Assembly (NCBI GenBank): GCA_947172415.1
Contig: OX359195.1
Coordinates: 4,253,501-4,317,500, forward strand
Length of the DNA stretch: 64,000 nucleotides
Source: Chondrosia reniformis
Lineage: Eukaryota; Porifera; Demospongiae; Chondrillida; Chondrillidae
Direction: 5' to 3'
A program made the position numbers and the translations under genes. The notes under the pieces are model-generated. The model made no database searches, was not told the origin of the DNA, and saw only the letters and a program-made list of their open reading frames with translations. Below are positions 11,206 to 21,774 of this stretch, piece after piece; the stretch's first letter is position 1; every line of letters starts with the position of its first letter.

Positions 11206-11940
11206 TTATATTTGCTAGTTGTATATACTAGTTATATGTACTAGTTTTATGTACTCGTTCTATGTAATGGTTCAATGTACTAGTTGTAGTACTGGTTGTA
11301 TATATTAGTTGCATGTATTACTTGTGTGTACTAGGTGTATGTACTAGTTGTATGCAGTAGGTGTATATATTAGTTGTATGCACTAGTATTGGTGATATTT
11401 ACTAGTTGTAGGTACTAGTTGTATGTACTAGTTGTATGGACTAGTACTAATTATATTTACTAGTTGTATGTACTAGTTGTATTTTCTAGTTGTATTTACT
11501 AGGTTTATGTATTAGTTGTATGCAGTAGGTGTATATAGTAGTTGTATGCACTAGTATTGGTGATATTTACTAGTTGTAGGTACTAGTTGTATGTACTAGC
11601 TGTATGTACTAGGTGTATGTACTAGTTGTTGGTATATACAAGGTATATGTAGTAATTGTACTGGTTATATTTACTAGTTGTATGTACTAGTGTATGGATT
11701 AGTACTAGTTTTATTTACTAGTTGTATGTAATAAATGTATGTGCTAGTTGTATGTACTAGTTGAATGTACTACTTGTATTTACAAGTTGGATGTACTAGT
11801 TGTATGTACTAGTTGTATGTTCTAGGTGTATGTACTTGTTGTATATACTAGGTGTATGTAGTAGTTGTATGTACTAGTATTGGCTATATTTACTAGTTAT
11901 ATGTACTAGTTTTATGTACTATTTGTGTGTATATAATTGT
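11206..11940. repeat. 13-bp minisatellite array, block 5
   Basis: This is a forward-oriented degenerate 13-bp array. A local duplication of about 160 bp is visible: the phrase TATGCACTAGTATTGGTGAT recurs near 11376 and 11536. Confidence 0.92.
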
Positions 11941-11998
11941 TGTATTTAATCCAGAGGTATTATTGAGCAACAGCAACATAAATTATCGATTATAGAAC

Positions 11999-12024
11999 GT
12001 TTTAACCGTAGGTCTTCATCAGCA
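11999..12024 (-). ncRNA. Degenerate hammerhead-like motif of Penelope pseudo-LTR
   Basis: On the minus strand CTGATGA (complement of 12016-12022) is followed by GACC, a 3-nt loop and GGTT (a 4-bp stem II with one wobble pair), then AAAAC where a functional core has GAAAC. Penelope-like elements carry hammerhead motifs in their terminal repeats, so position and context fit. The G-to-A change in the core should abolish cleavage. Confidence 0.5.
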
Positions 12025-12189
12025 AAACATGATAAAATGAGGAATGGTTGGGGTTTAGATAGAAGTTTGATGGGAGGTGTGAAAAGATGATGTCATAAAT
12101 TGCTCCGAATATTAAATTAAGATAAATGTGAATTCTTGGCTAAGAGAGAGAGTTAATTGACTAGGTCATTCCAAATAGGATGAAGGGAG

Positions 12190-12600
12190 ATTCCCTTGAA
12201 GCAGGTGGTAGTCTTGATCTTGATGGTTTCGTTTACCTTCCTTCTGGTCTTGTGTCTTTCTTTAGGATTACTTTAGCATCCTTCCAGGCGATGTTACGTC
12301 CAGTGCACCTGATATGGGTGGCAACTGAGTTGTTGTTATCAAATCTCCTCACAGCTCTTTGATGTTCCTTCCGTCTTTCATCCAAGGTCTTGGAGGTTTC
12401 TCCATTGTATGTGTCCCCATACTCGCAGGGAATTTAACACCAGTCAGCTAGATTTGGGGTATGGGAGTTTTCACTTTTGTTTAGAGGGAATGTAGAATTG
12501 TGGGGTCTTTGTAAACAACTTTGACATTGAGTAGTCTTTAGGTTCTTTGGAGAATTTCACTGACACCCTTGATGTACGGCAGACACTGTATCCCTTCTTC
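12190..12600 (-). pseudogene. Penelope-type GIY-YIG endonuclease region, broken
   Basis: Read on the minus strand from about 12600, the frames give CLPYIKGVSEILQRT and then KVVYKDPTILHSL. These are the linker typical of Penelope-like proteins between the reverse transcriptase and the nuclease. After frame disruptions near 12540 and 12440 comes the GIY-YIG module: CEYGDTYNGETSKTLDERR, then EHQRAVRRFDNNNSVATHI and NIAWKDAKVIL (12450-12190). The GIY-YIG signature is altered (YGDTYNG in place of the usual CG..YIG), but the downstream GET, R and EH positions are retained. In intact elements this nuclease nicks target DNA for reverse transcription. No initiator or RT motifs remain. Confidence 0.8.
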
Positions 12601-12730
12601 TTCTGTATCTTCCAACTTCCATATAAAGCCCAACCATTCTTCATTTTATCATGTTGCTATTACTCAATAATACCTCTGGATTAAAACATGATGGCAACAA
12701 AAAACCCTTATCACTTCATAATTGTAGTAG

Positions 12731-13150
12731 GTACTAGTTATGTTTACTAGTTGTAAGTACTAGCTGCATGTACTAGTTCTATTTACTAGTTGTATATACT
12801 AATACCTAGTTGTATATACTAGTACCTATATGCATGTCTTAGTTGTATGTACTAGTAGTTTGTGCTAGTTGTATGCAGTTATTTTTACTAGTTTTATGTA
12901 CTAATAACTAGTTATATGTACTAGCTGTATTAGCTGTATATACTGGTTGTATGTACTAATTGTATGTACTAGTTGTATGTACTCCAAACTAGATGTATGT
13001 ACTATTTGTATTTACTAGTGATATGTATTAGTTGAATGAACTAGTTGTGTGTAATTGTTGTATGTACTAGTTATATTTACTAGTTGTAGGTTCTAGTTGT
13101 ATGTACTAATTGTATGTACTAGTTGTATGTACTATTTGTACGTAATTGAT
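12731..13150. repeat. 13-bp minisatellite array, block 6
   Basis: This is a forward degenerate 13-bp array between the Penelope-like fragment and RLE LINE fragment C. A roughly 45-bp non-satellite flank (12683-12730) precedes it. Confidence 0.9.
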
Positions 13151-13154
13151 TTTT

Positions 13155-13835
13155 TGGCAGATGTACTATGGAGGGTGGTGAGCGGAGATCTGTCAGAAGG
13201 GGTCGCACTCCAAAAAAGGATGACCCGAAACGTGCAGCCAACTACCGACCAATTGCATGTCCCAACACAATGTACAAGGCTGTTACAGCATGCACTGTAT
13301 CAGAACTACTCACTTAATCTTAATGGAAGATGACAACAGACGTCCCAAAAGAACCATAATCTGTCGGCTGAGATGAGGAAACAATTTAGGGGCTACCAAA
13401 TTAAGGTGGTCACGATGATATTTGGAGCTTTTGGGACTGTGGATACTCTCCTGGAAGACCTTAGGGGAATTCCAAAGTTGTCAAAAGTGCAGTAGAAGTG
13501 ATGAGAGCCATGCAGAGAGCTGTTTTCTGTTCAGCTGTAAGGATATGGAGGAAACATCTAGCTGTTGAAGGATAGGGGTCTCGATGATAAGTAGTCCCAG
13601 TCCTTGCCTGTTGACCACTGGAAAATAGTGGTGGATTGGTGTATGGAGGTCAACTTTGTCCCGACGTGCATCTGTCTGCTGCTGCCGGAAGGAGGCAAAG
13701 CCGAAGCTTCAGGCTAAAAACCCAAACAAGGGAAAACATGACTGACTGAGGGATGTCCAAGTCAGACACTACTTGCCTTAGTAAGTTAAGACAAGCAGTA
13801 ACAAGGTTCTCCATTAAGGCTTTTGTTTGTTAAGT
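13155..13835 (+). mobile_element. RLE-type LINE, copy C (5'-truncated, internally deleted)
   Basis: The sequence matches the RLE LINE found complete at 19344-23394. It begins inside the reverse transcriptase (word GGCAGATGTACTA, as at 20911 in copy A) and continues to about 13316. It then jumps directly to the 3' endonuclease region (CTTAATGGAAGATG, equivalent to about 22880 in copy A). It lacks about 1.8 kb of RT and linker and a small segment near 13193. It ends with GGCTTTTGTTTG like copy B. It is more diverged than copies A and B are from each other, so it is a separate, older insertion. It is non-coding. Confidence 0.88.
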
Positions 13836-16800
13836 ATGTACTAGTTGTATGTATTAGTTGTATGTACTAGTTGTATGTACTATTTATATGTACTCTTTAC
13901 ATGTGTATGGACAAGTTGTATGTACTACTTTTATGTATTGGGTGTATGTACTAATTGTATGTACTAGTTGTATGTTTTAGTTTTATGTATTAGTTTTATG
14001 AACTACTTGTATGTACTAGATGTATGCACTCATTTTATGTACCAGTTGAAAGGACTGGTTGTTTTTATAGATGTATGTACTAGTTGTATTTACTAGTTGT
14101 ACGGACTAGCTGTATGTACTAGTTGTATGTACTTGTTGTATGAACTGGGTGTATGTTCTATTTGTATGTCCTAGTTGTATGCACTAGTTGTATGTACTAG
14201 TACTAGGTATATTTACTGGCTCTAGGTACTACGTGTATGTACTCAAGGTGTATATGGTAGTTGTAGGAACTAATTGTATGTACTAATTGTATGTACTAGA
14301 TGTATGTACTGGTTATGTACCAGTTGTGAGTACTAGTTGTATGTAGTAGTTTTATGTTTTAGTTTTATGTATTAGTTTTATGTACTAGTTGTATACTAGA
14401 TGTATGCACTTGTTTTATGTACTAGTTGGATGGACTGGTTGTACGGACTAGCTGTATGGACTAGTTGTATGGACTAGTTGTATGTACTAGTTACATGTAC
14501 TAGTTTTATGTACTAGTTGTATTTACTAGTTGTATGGACTAGTTGTATGTACTGGTTGCATGTACTAGTTTTATGTACTAGTTGTATTTACTAGTTGTAT
14601 GGACTAGTTGTATGTACTGGTTGCATGTACTAGTATATGTACTAGTTGTTTCCTCTAGTTGTGTGTAATTGTTGTATGTTCAATTTATATTTACTAGTTG
14701 TATGTACTAGATGTATGTACTTGTTGTATGAACTGGGTGTATGTTCTTTTTGTGTGTACTAGTGCCAGGTACATTCGTGTATGTACCCTGTATGGTAGTT
14801 GCATGAACTAATTTTTCTTACTTATTGTATGTACTAGATGTATGTACTGGATATGTACCAGTTGTAAGTACTAGTTGTATGTAGTAGTTTTACGTACTCC
14901 TATGTACTAGTTATATGTACTAGTTGCATGTACTAGTTGTATGTACTAGTGATGTGTAGTAGTTGCATGTACTACATGTATATATATGTTGTGGGTACTA
15001 ATTGTATATACTAGTTGTATGTACTAGATGTATGAACTATTTATATGTACTTGTTATATATGCATTTATTAGGTATATGTACTAGTTGTATGTACTAGTT
15101 ATATGTACTAGTTGTATGCACTAGCTGTGTGTGATAGTTATAGGTTCTAGTTCTATAAGTAGTATGTACTAGCTATTTTTTGTACTAGTTATATGTACTA
15201 GTTGTATGTACTAGTTGTATGTACTAGTTTTATGTAATCGTTCTATGTACTAGTTTTATGTACTAGTTGTATGTAATAGTTGTATATATGTGTGTATGTA
15301 ATAGTTATATGTAGTAGTTGTGGGTACTAGTTTTATGTAATTGTTCTATGTACTAGTTGTATGTACTAGTTATATGTACTAGCTGTCTGTACTATTTGTA
15401 TGTACTAGTTTCTAGTGGTATGTAGTCTAGGTGTCTATACCAGTTACATGTATTAGTTTTATGTGTATGTATTGGTTATATGTACTAGTTGTATGTGTAT
15501 GCACTGGTTATACGTACTAGTTGTATGTACTAGTTTTATATACTAGTTGTAGTTCTAGTAGTATTTTCTAGTTTATGTACTATATAATATGTACTAGTTA
15601 TATGTGTATGAACTAGTTATATGTACTACTTATATGTACTGGTTATATGAACTAGTTCTATGTCCTAGTTGTGGTACTAGTTGTATGTACTTTATAGTTG
15701 TATGTACTGGTTGTATGTACTAGTTGTATGTACTAGTAAGTAGTTGATGTACTAGTTATATGTACTAGTTGTATGTACTAGCGGTATGTAACAGCTGATG
15801 TACATGTTGTATGTACTAATTGAATGTACTAGTTTTATGTATCTAGTAAGTAGTTGTATGAACTAATTATATGAACTAGTTGTATGTACTAGTAACTAGT
15901 AGAATGTACTAGTTCTATGTACTAGTTCTATGTTCTAGTTTCATGCACTGTTTATATGTACTAGTTATATGTGTATATACTGGTTATATGTACTCGTTGT
16001 ATGTACTAGTTATATGTACTAGCTGTCTGTGCTAGTTGTATGTACTAGTTTCTAGTGGTATGTAGTCTAGGTGTCTATACCAGTTACATGTATTAGTTTT
16101 ATGTGTATGTACTGGTTATATGTACTAGTTGTATGTGTATGCACTGGTTATACGTACTAGTTGTATGTACTAGTTTTATATACTAGTTGTAGTTCTAGTA
16201 GTATTTTCTAGTTTTATGTACTATATAATATGTACTAGTTATATATGTATGAACTAGTTATATGTACTACTTATATGTACTGGTTAGATGAACTAGTTCT
16301 ATGTCCTAGTTGTGGCACTAGTTGTATGTACTTTATAGTTGTTTGTACTGGTTGTATGTACTAGTTGTATGTACTAGTAAGTAGTTGATGTACTAGTTAT
16401 ATGTACTAGTTGTATGTACTAGCGGTATGTAACAGTTGATGTACTTGTTGTATGTACTAATTGAATGTACTAGTTGTATGTATCTAGTAAGTAGTTGTAT
16501 GAACTAATTATATGTACTAGTTGTATGTACTAGTAACTAGTAGAATGTACTAGTTCTATGTACTAGTTCTATGTACTAGTTTTATGTACTAGTTGTATGT
16601 ACTAGTTGTATTTAGTAGTTGAATGTACTAGTAGTATGTTCTAGTTTTATGCACTGTTTATATGTACTAGTTATATGTGTATATACTGGTTATATGTACT
16701 CGTTGTATGTACTAGTTATATGTACTAGCTGTCTGTGCTAGTTGTATGTACTAGTTTCTAGTGGTATGTAGTCTAGGTGTCTATACCAGTTACATGTATT

Positions 16801-17464
16801 AGTTTTATGTGTATGTATTGGTTATATGTACTAGTTGTATGTGTATGCACTGGTTATACGTACTAGTTGTATGTACTAGTTTTATGTACTAGTTGTAGTT
16901 CTAGTAGTATTTTCCAGTTTTATGTACTATATAATATGTACTAGTTATATATGTATGAACTAGTTATATGTACTACTTTTATGTACTGGTTATATGAACT
17001 AGTTCTATGTCCTAGTTGTGGTACTAGTTGTATGTACTTTATAGTTGTATGTACTGGTTGTATGTACTAGTTGTATGTATTAGTAAGTAGTTGATGTACT
17101 AGTTATATGTACTAGTTGTATGTACTAGCGGTATATAACAGTTGATGTACTTGTTGTATGTACTAATTGAATGTACTAGTTGTATGTATCTAGTAAGTAG
17201 TTGTATGAACTAATTATATGTACTAGTTGTATGTACTAGTAACTAGTAGAATGTACTAGTTCTATATACTAGTTCTATGTACTAGTTTTATGTACTAGTT
17301 GTAATTAGAAGTGTTATGGACTTGTTGTATGTACTAGTAACTCTCTGTATGTACTAGTTGTATGTAGTAGGTATTTGAACTAATTTAGTTATATGTACTA
17401 CTTGTATGTACTAGTTGTATGTACTAGTTGTGAGTAATTTTTGTATGTACTAGTTGTAAGTACT
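13836..17464. repeat. 13-bp minisatellite with about 640-706 bp higher-order repeat
   Basis: The forward 13-bp array contains a higher-order repeat in its right half. The word TGTAGTCTAGGTGTCTATAC recurs at about 15421, 16061 and 16767 (spacing 640 and 706 bp), and the order of unit variants is conserved between copies. An extra stretch around 16575-16640 accounts for the longer second period. A shorter local duplication lies at 14340-14640. Confidence 0.92.
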
Positions 17465-17621
17465 ACGCCTGTGTGACATGTCCAATTTTTGTAAATCGTC
17501 TTATTAGCGCTTTCAAAGGTGTCACATTCCAGGCGGAAGTGTCTCTAGCATGTGACCTGCGTGTGAAGCGGAGCACCAGCCACTGAAACGTCACGAGTCA
17601 TCACTAGTCGTTACGATGTTA

Positions 17622-17960
17622 AATTATCAATTGTGAAAACTTATGAGCAATTTATATAGTATAGTGGAGGAAGGCCAATGACGGAGGAAGGCCAATAAAG
17701 GCCTACGTGACCGAAACGTTCTATTTTTCTTTTGATTATACTACGTTAATATTCAAAAGAAGAATAGAACATTTTTCTTTTGATTATATTACGTTAATAA
17801 TCAAAAAAGAATAGAACGTTTCTGTCACATAAGCCTTAATTCCTCAGCTATAATTAACGTATTATAATAGCTGAGGAATTAAGGCTTACGTGACCGAAAC
17901 GTTCTATTTTCTTTTGATTATACTTCGTTAATTGCTCATACATTTTCGCCATTGATAATT
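17622..17960. repeat. Fold-back element with Penelope/hammerhead-like words
   Basis: Outer inverted repeats are AATTATCAATTGTGAAAA (from 17622) and the complement of TTTTCGCCATTGATAATT (to 17960), continuing as ATGAGCAATT / AATTGCTCAT. Inside, arms 17808-17851 and 17867-17911 form a second inverted repeat. The words GCCTACGTGACCGAAACGTT (17701-17720) and GCTTACGTGACCGAAACGTT (17884-17903) occur, preceded by GAGGAAGG or CTGAGGAATTAAG. This matches the layout CTGA.GA - stem II - GAAAC of Penelope-associated hammerheads, but with CTGAGGA in place of CTGATGA, and therefore it is degenerate. Confidence 0.7.
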
Positions 17961-18232
17961 ACATAGATATTAGTAGACATGCAATATGCTTACTGTTTCC
18001 ACTTACCTCTTACAACAACAATAAACTCCGATCAAAGAAACTGTATCGCTACCGAGAAGCCTTACTTGACATATCAACTTCGGAAGTCTAATGTTTGTAC
18101 CAAATATTTGGGTGCATATTAAACGTCATAAGACGTCATTGTATGATGGCTCAGCTATACTACTAATTTTGGCTGACAATCACGTGACAATACCATTACT
18201 CGAAGGAGAAGAGACAAATGGAAAACGAACCG

Positions 18233-18515
18233 ATTATTAGACAGTGGAGAATTGTATATCTAACCATTTTTTGACATCAATCTCTTCAGTAAGTAACAGC
18301 CTAAAAGTTGTTTGTATACTCCTGGAATATTCCCTTGTTTAACTGAGATATTAAGTACTAGAGGCGCCTGATAAAGGTACGAAAATACGTTTTCGATTAT
18401 AATTTAAAAACTAAAGGGAATTTTAAAGGAGTATACAAACCATCGTTAGATATCATTATCCTTCATAAGTTGGTGTCACCATTTATTCTATATTCGTATT
18501 TTCCACTGTCTAATA
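18233..18515. repeat. Fold-back/MITE-like element
   Basis: TATTAGACAGTGGAGAAT (18233) is the near reverse complement of ATTTTCCACTGTCTAATA (to 18515). An inner pair, TTTGTATACTCCTGGAATAT (18310 on) and the complement of its partner near 18413-18441, extends the fold. The short size, lack of coding and inverted ends suggest a non-autonomous DNA transposon. Confidence 0.75.
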
Positions 18516-18744
18516 AAATATTTTTGGCGATTTGGCACCTATCACCTACGGCCGCTTACGTTATCCTTTAAGCCTGCAATCGTGATGTTCTTGTAGCCAA
18601 ACTATTAAGAAAGAATAGCGCTTCAATTCTATATATTTTGTTTAGTGATACGATGTTTCTAAAGTAAAATAGAATAAATTAAAAAGAGTGTTAGTTAGCG
18701 ACTTTTATCGAAAATTTCCGGAAGTATGGACATGTTCCACTAGC

Positions 18745-19343
18745 GTAGTTGTATCTACTAGCAACTAGAAGCATGCACTAGTTGTATGTACTAGTTGTAC
18801 GTACTAATAACTAGTTGTATATAATGGAACTAGTTGTATATACTGGTTGTATATATGTACTAGTAACTAGTCATATGTACTAGTTATATGGACTTTTTGT
18901 ATGTACTACTTGTATGTACTAGTTTTATGTACTAGTAACCATCTGCATGTCTTAGTTGTATTTACTAGTAGTTAGTGCTAGTTGTATGCAGTTATTTTTA
19001 CTAGTTTTATGTACTAATAACTAGTTTTATGTACTAGTTGTATGTACTAGTTGTTGGTACTAGTTGTATCTACTAGCAACTAGATGTATATAATGGAACT
19101 AGTTGTATATATGTAGTTGTAACTAGTCATATGTACTAGTTATATGGACTTGTTGTATGGACTACTTGTATGTACTAGTTTTATATACTACTAACTATCT
19201 GCATGTCTTAGGTGTATGTACTAGAAGTTACTGCTAGTTGTATGCAGTTATTTTTACTAGTTTTATGTACTAGTTGTATGTACTAGTTGTTTGTACTAGT
19301 TGTATGAACTTGTTGTATTTACTAGTTGTATGTACAAGTTGTC
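18745..19343. repeat. 13-bp minisatellite array, block 8
   Basis: This is a forward degenerate array with an internal duplication: words CTAGTAACTATCTGCATGTC-like recur near 18933 and 19190. It is interrupted at the right by the 5' end of RLE LINE copy A. Confidence 0.9.
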
Positions 19344-19475
19344 GTGGGAATTGGAGGCTGTGGTTCCGAGCTGACAAGAGGATGGGTATTGTCCAGTTCA
19401 ACCCCCCGACGGAGCAGGGCGCTTAGCCCTCATGTGGCATCCTGTGGCTAAATCAGCCTCCCTGTCAGCATGGGC
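19344..19475 (+). ncRNA. Possible HDV-like self-cleaving ribozyme at LINE 5' end (copy A)
   Basis: The LINE starts with GGGAATT (19346-19352), followed by GGAGGCTG (19353-19360). That octamer is perfectly complementary to CAGCCTCC at 19454-19461 (candidate P2). The 3' strand is preceded by GGCTAAAT (19446-19453), which resembles the catalytic-cytosine joining strand (GCTAA) of retrotransposon HDV-like ribozymes. CAGTT (about 19395) could pair with AATTG of the start as part of P1. R2 and related elements are known to use such ribozymes to define the 5' end. Pairing was judged by eye, and P1 and P4 are not fully convincing. Confidence 0.45.
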
Positions 19476-19508
19476 TAACCCCCCGTCTGGCAGCTTTACT
19501 GGGTTACG

Positions 19509-21770
19509 TTGCGCCATAAGAATGACAATTTTCAAGACAGGCTGTGGCCTAGGTGCACCAGTGGTGAAGAAAACCCTGGGTCAACCAGAATAGGTGATTC
19601 CACTGGTGCCTCACAGGTAGATGTACCTGAATGTAATAGCCTTTCTTCGGTCCCCATGACGGGCCAACCAGCCCTATGGACCGAGGAAATGGTAAGGGCA
19701 CTAATTGATTGCTACGAGCGATCTGAACCCAAAAGAAGTGGCTATCAGAAGCGTTTAGAGCGGGAATGGCTGAGCAAGTACCCACATTTGCCTCAGACCG
19801 GTCGAACCCTTGCCTTTCAAGCCTAAAGGAACTTGGTGGGAGACGGAGTACTGCAAGTAACTGGTAGCCGAGATTTAGATTTGGTTAATGATGCACCGCA
19901 AGGTGCCTCTAGAAGGAGAAGGATCCAAGGGGTGATCTGGAACCTTCAGAGGGATAATATCCTCATGGAGCTCTACCGAGAACGTAAGCCCATGGAAAAG
20001 GGGTATGCCGAGCGGTTGTACCAGGCTTGGAATGCTAAAATGCCAGACCAAAAAACCACAAAGGTAGCGCTAACTACGAGAATTAGTAGAATCCGAAGAG
20101 GTCAAGGTCTCTTGAGACTAAACCTTGTGGAACCTGACTCTTGTGGTTTAGCCACCCTAACTGAGACAGTGGAGGAAGGTGTGGGAGCCCAGAGGCAGGG
20201 GGAGCTTCACCAAGTTCAGGCTGTGACTGAACAAAATGGTGAGCTGCCTGCAGCCCCTGTTGAAGCTCCTACAAATGATCATCCTAGTCCCAGGACAAGT
20301 GGCAATGATCAACTGATGCAACTTTTAGGCAAAGCAAAAGATGCCTGTCTCCGAAAGAAACCTGGAGATTTCTCTGATAGAAAACCCTGTGGGGCGGTGC
20401 GGTTCAATCATGTTGATACGGCACTGCTTCAGGAGGCCAATGATTTGGTGGAGAAAGAGTGGCAGGAAGGCCCTAGGTTGGCCTGGCACCTGAACTGCCT
20501 AGTCTACTCTGTTGCTATGGCTGTGAGGGGAAAAACAACCTACGAATCGCAGCCATGCAACCAGGGAAGGAAATCACATAATCAGAAGGGAAGTAAGAGA
20601 CAGGAAGGTCACATAAGTGACAGGAAGGCCAAAAGCCTTAGGTTTAGAAGACTGCTTGCCTGGTTGGATGTGGAAATAGCGCGTCAACAGAGTAATACTG
20701 TTGGTAAGGTCAACAAAGACGACCCAGGGGTGAAAGAATGGCTAAAGGAAACCAAAAAGAGGTTGGGTAGAACCTCCTCTGAAGGTCCCGATAGCATTGA
20801 TGAGACCAAACTGAGGAAAGCCTTGAAAAAGGCAAAAAGCTGGTCAGCCCCTGGGCCGGATGGCATCTACACGTTTTGGTGGAAAGCACTCCCCTCTGCG
20901 CAGTCTGCCTTGGCAGATGTACTACGGAGGGTGGTGAGCGGAGATCTGTCAGTCTCACACTGGCTTACAAGGGGTCGCAATCTACTCATCCCCAAAAAGG
21001 GTGACCCGAAAAGTGCGGCCAACTACCGACCTATTGCGTGTCTCAACACAATGTACAAGGCTGTCACAGCATACATTGCATCAGAATTACTCACTTACAC
21101 CTACACTAATGATCTTTTACCTATGGCTCAACGAGCCATGAGAAAAGGGAGGTGGGGCTGTGTGGACTGTCTACTGCTGGATCAATCAATCGGTCTAGAT
21201 GCCAAAATTATGGGCAAGCCACTTAGTGTGGCATGGATCGATTATGAGAAGGCATATGACAGAGTCCCTCACAAGTGGGTGATGAAGGTGCTAAAAATCA
21301 TCAAGTGCCCAGGTTGGATCTGGAGGTCTATAGAGCTCTTCTCCAAACACTGGGCTACTGTGTTTCAGTTGAGGACCGCGGGGAAGGTGGTTAGGAGCAC
21401 CCCGGTTAAATATAACAGGGGACTCTTCCAAGGAGACTCCCTATCGCCACTCCTTTTTTGTCTGGCCATAGCTCCCATATCCCAAGTTCTTAACAGAACC
21501 AAGGGATATACCCTCTGGCATAATTGGGAAAGGAACACCATGTCACACTTGCTGTACATGGATGACCTTAAGATATATGCTGGAGGGCCTGATAAACTCA
21601 GGGAAACCATGGAATGTGTGGAGAAAACCTCAAATGCCATTGGCATGAGGTTTGGAGTGAGAAAGTGTGGAACAGCTCACATGCAAAAGGGAAAAGTTCT
21701 GGCTGGCCCAGACAACCCTGAACGCAGTGAAGAATCCATAAGGAGCCTTGAAAAAGGTACTACCTATTAG
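19509..21770 (+). pseudogene. RLE LINE ORF, N-terminal and RT part (copy A)
   Basis: The frame is open from upstream with no in-frame ATG before about 19656. It is cut by a TAA at 19824-19826, where copy B has AAA, and resumes to 21770. The first part has Myb-like helices (WTEEMVRALIDCYERSEPKR, and IWNLQRDNILMELYRERKP). These are followed by a linker and the RT: KSWSAPGPDGI, NLLIPKKGD, NYRPIACLN, VAWIDYEKAYDRVPH, GLFQGDSLSPLLF and the catalytic LLYMDDLKIYA. Ninety-three codons between residues SN and TVGKV (after 20696) are missing relative to copy B. The frame is lost near 21755 by a small insertion just before the KYLGL motif. The product would be the reverse transcriptase for target-primed integration. 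Confidence 0.82.
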
Positions 21771-21774
21771 TACC

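Larger units (their letters stand above)
11948..12682 (-). mobile_element. Penelope-like element fragment with inverted ends
   Basis: The ends are perfect 20-bp inverted repeats (AATCCAGAGGTATTATTGAG at 11948-11967, complement at 12663-12682). Similarity continues inward on both sides as words such as AACATGATAAAATGA and GAATGGTTGGG. The interior encodes, on the minus strand, the C-terminal part of a Penelope-like retroelement (linker plus GIY-YIG endonuclease). Inverted end copies are common for the pseudo-LTRs of such elements. The reverse transcriptase domain is missing, so the copy is 5'-truncated. Confidence 0.8.
17465..18744. other. Composite non-satellite block of nested fold-back elements
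   Basis: About 1.3 kb of unique sequence is flanked by minisatellite. The outer ends share a loose inverted word (GTGACATGTCCA near 17473; the complement of GTGGAACATGTCCA near 18728), so the whole may be one degraded TIR element. Two clear fold-back elements lie inside (listed separately). No coding region is visible. Confidence 0.6.

Noticed and set aside
12180..12362. 60-codon plus-strand frame
   Set aside because: It is antisense to the Penelope GIY-YIG region, which has clear family motifs on the minus strand.
13097..13333. 78-codon plus-strand reading frame
   Set aside because: Its first part is translation of 13-bp satellite and the remainder is an out-of-frame reading of RLE LINE fragment C.
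17465..18744. One large TIR transposon with matching outer ends
   Set aside because: The outer inverted words share only about ten bases with gaps; too weak to call, so it is kept as a composite block.
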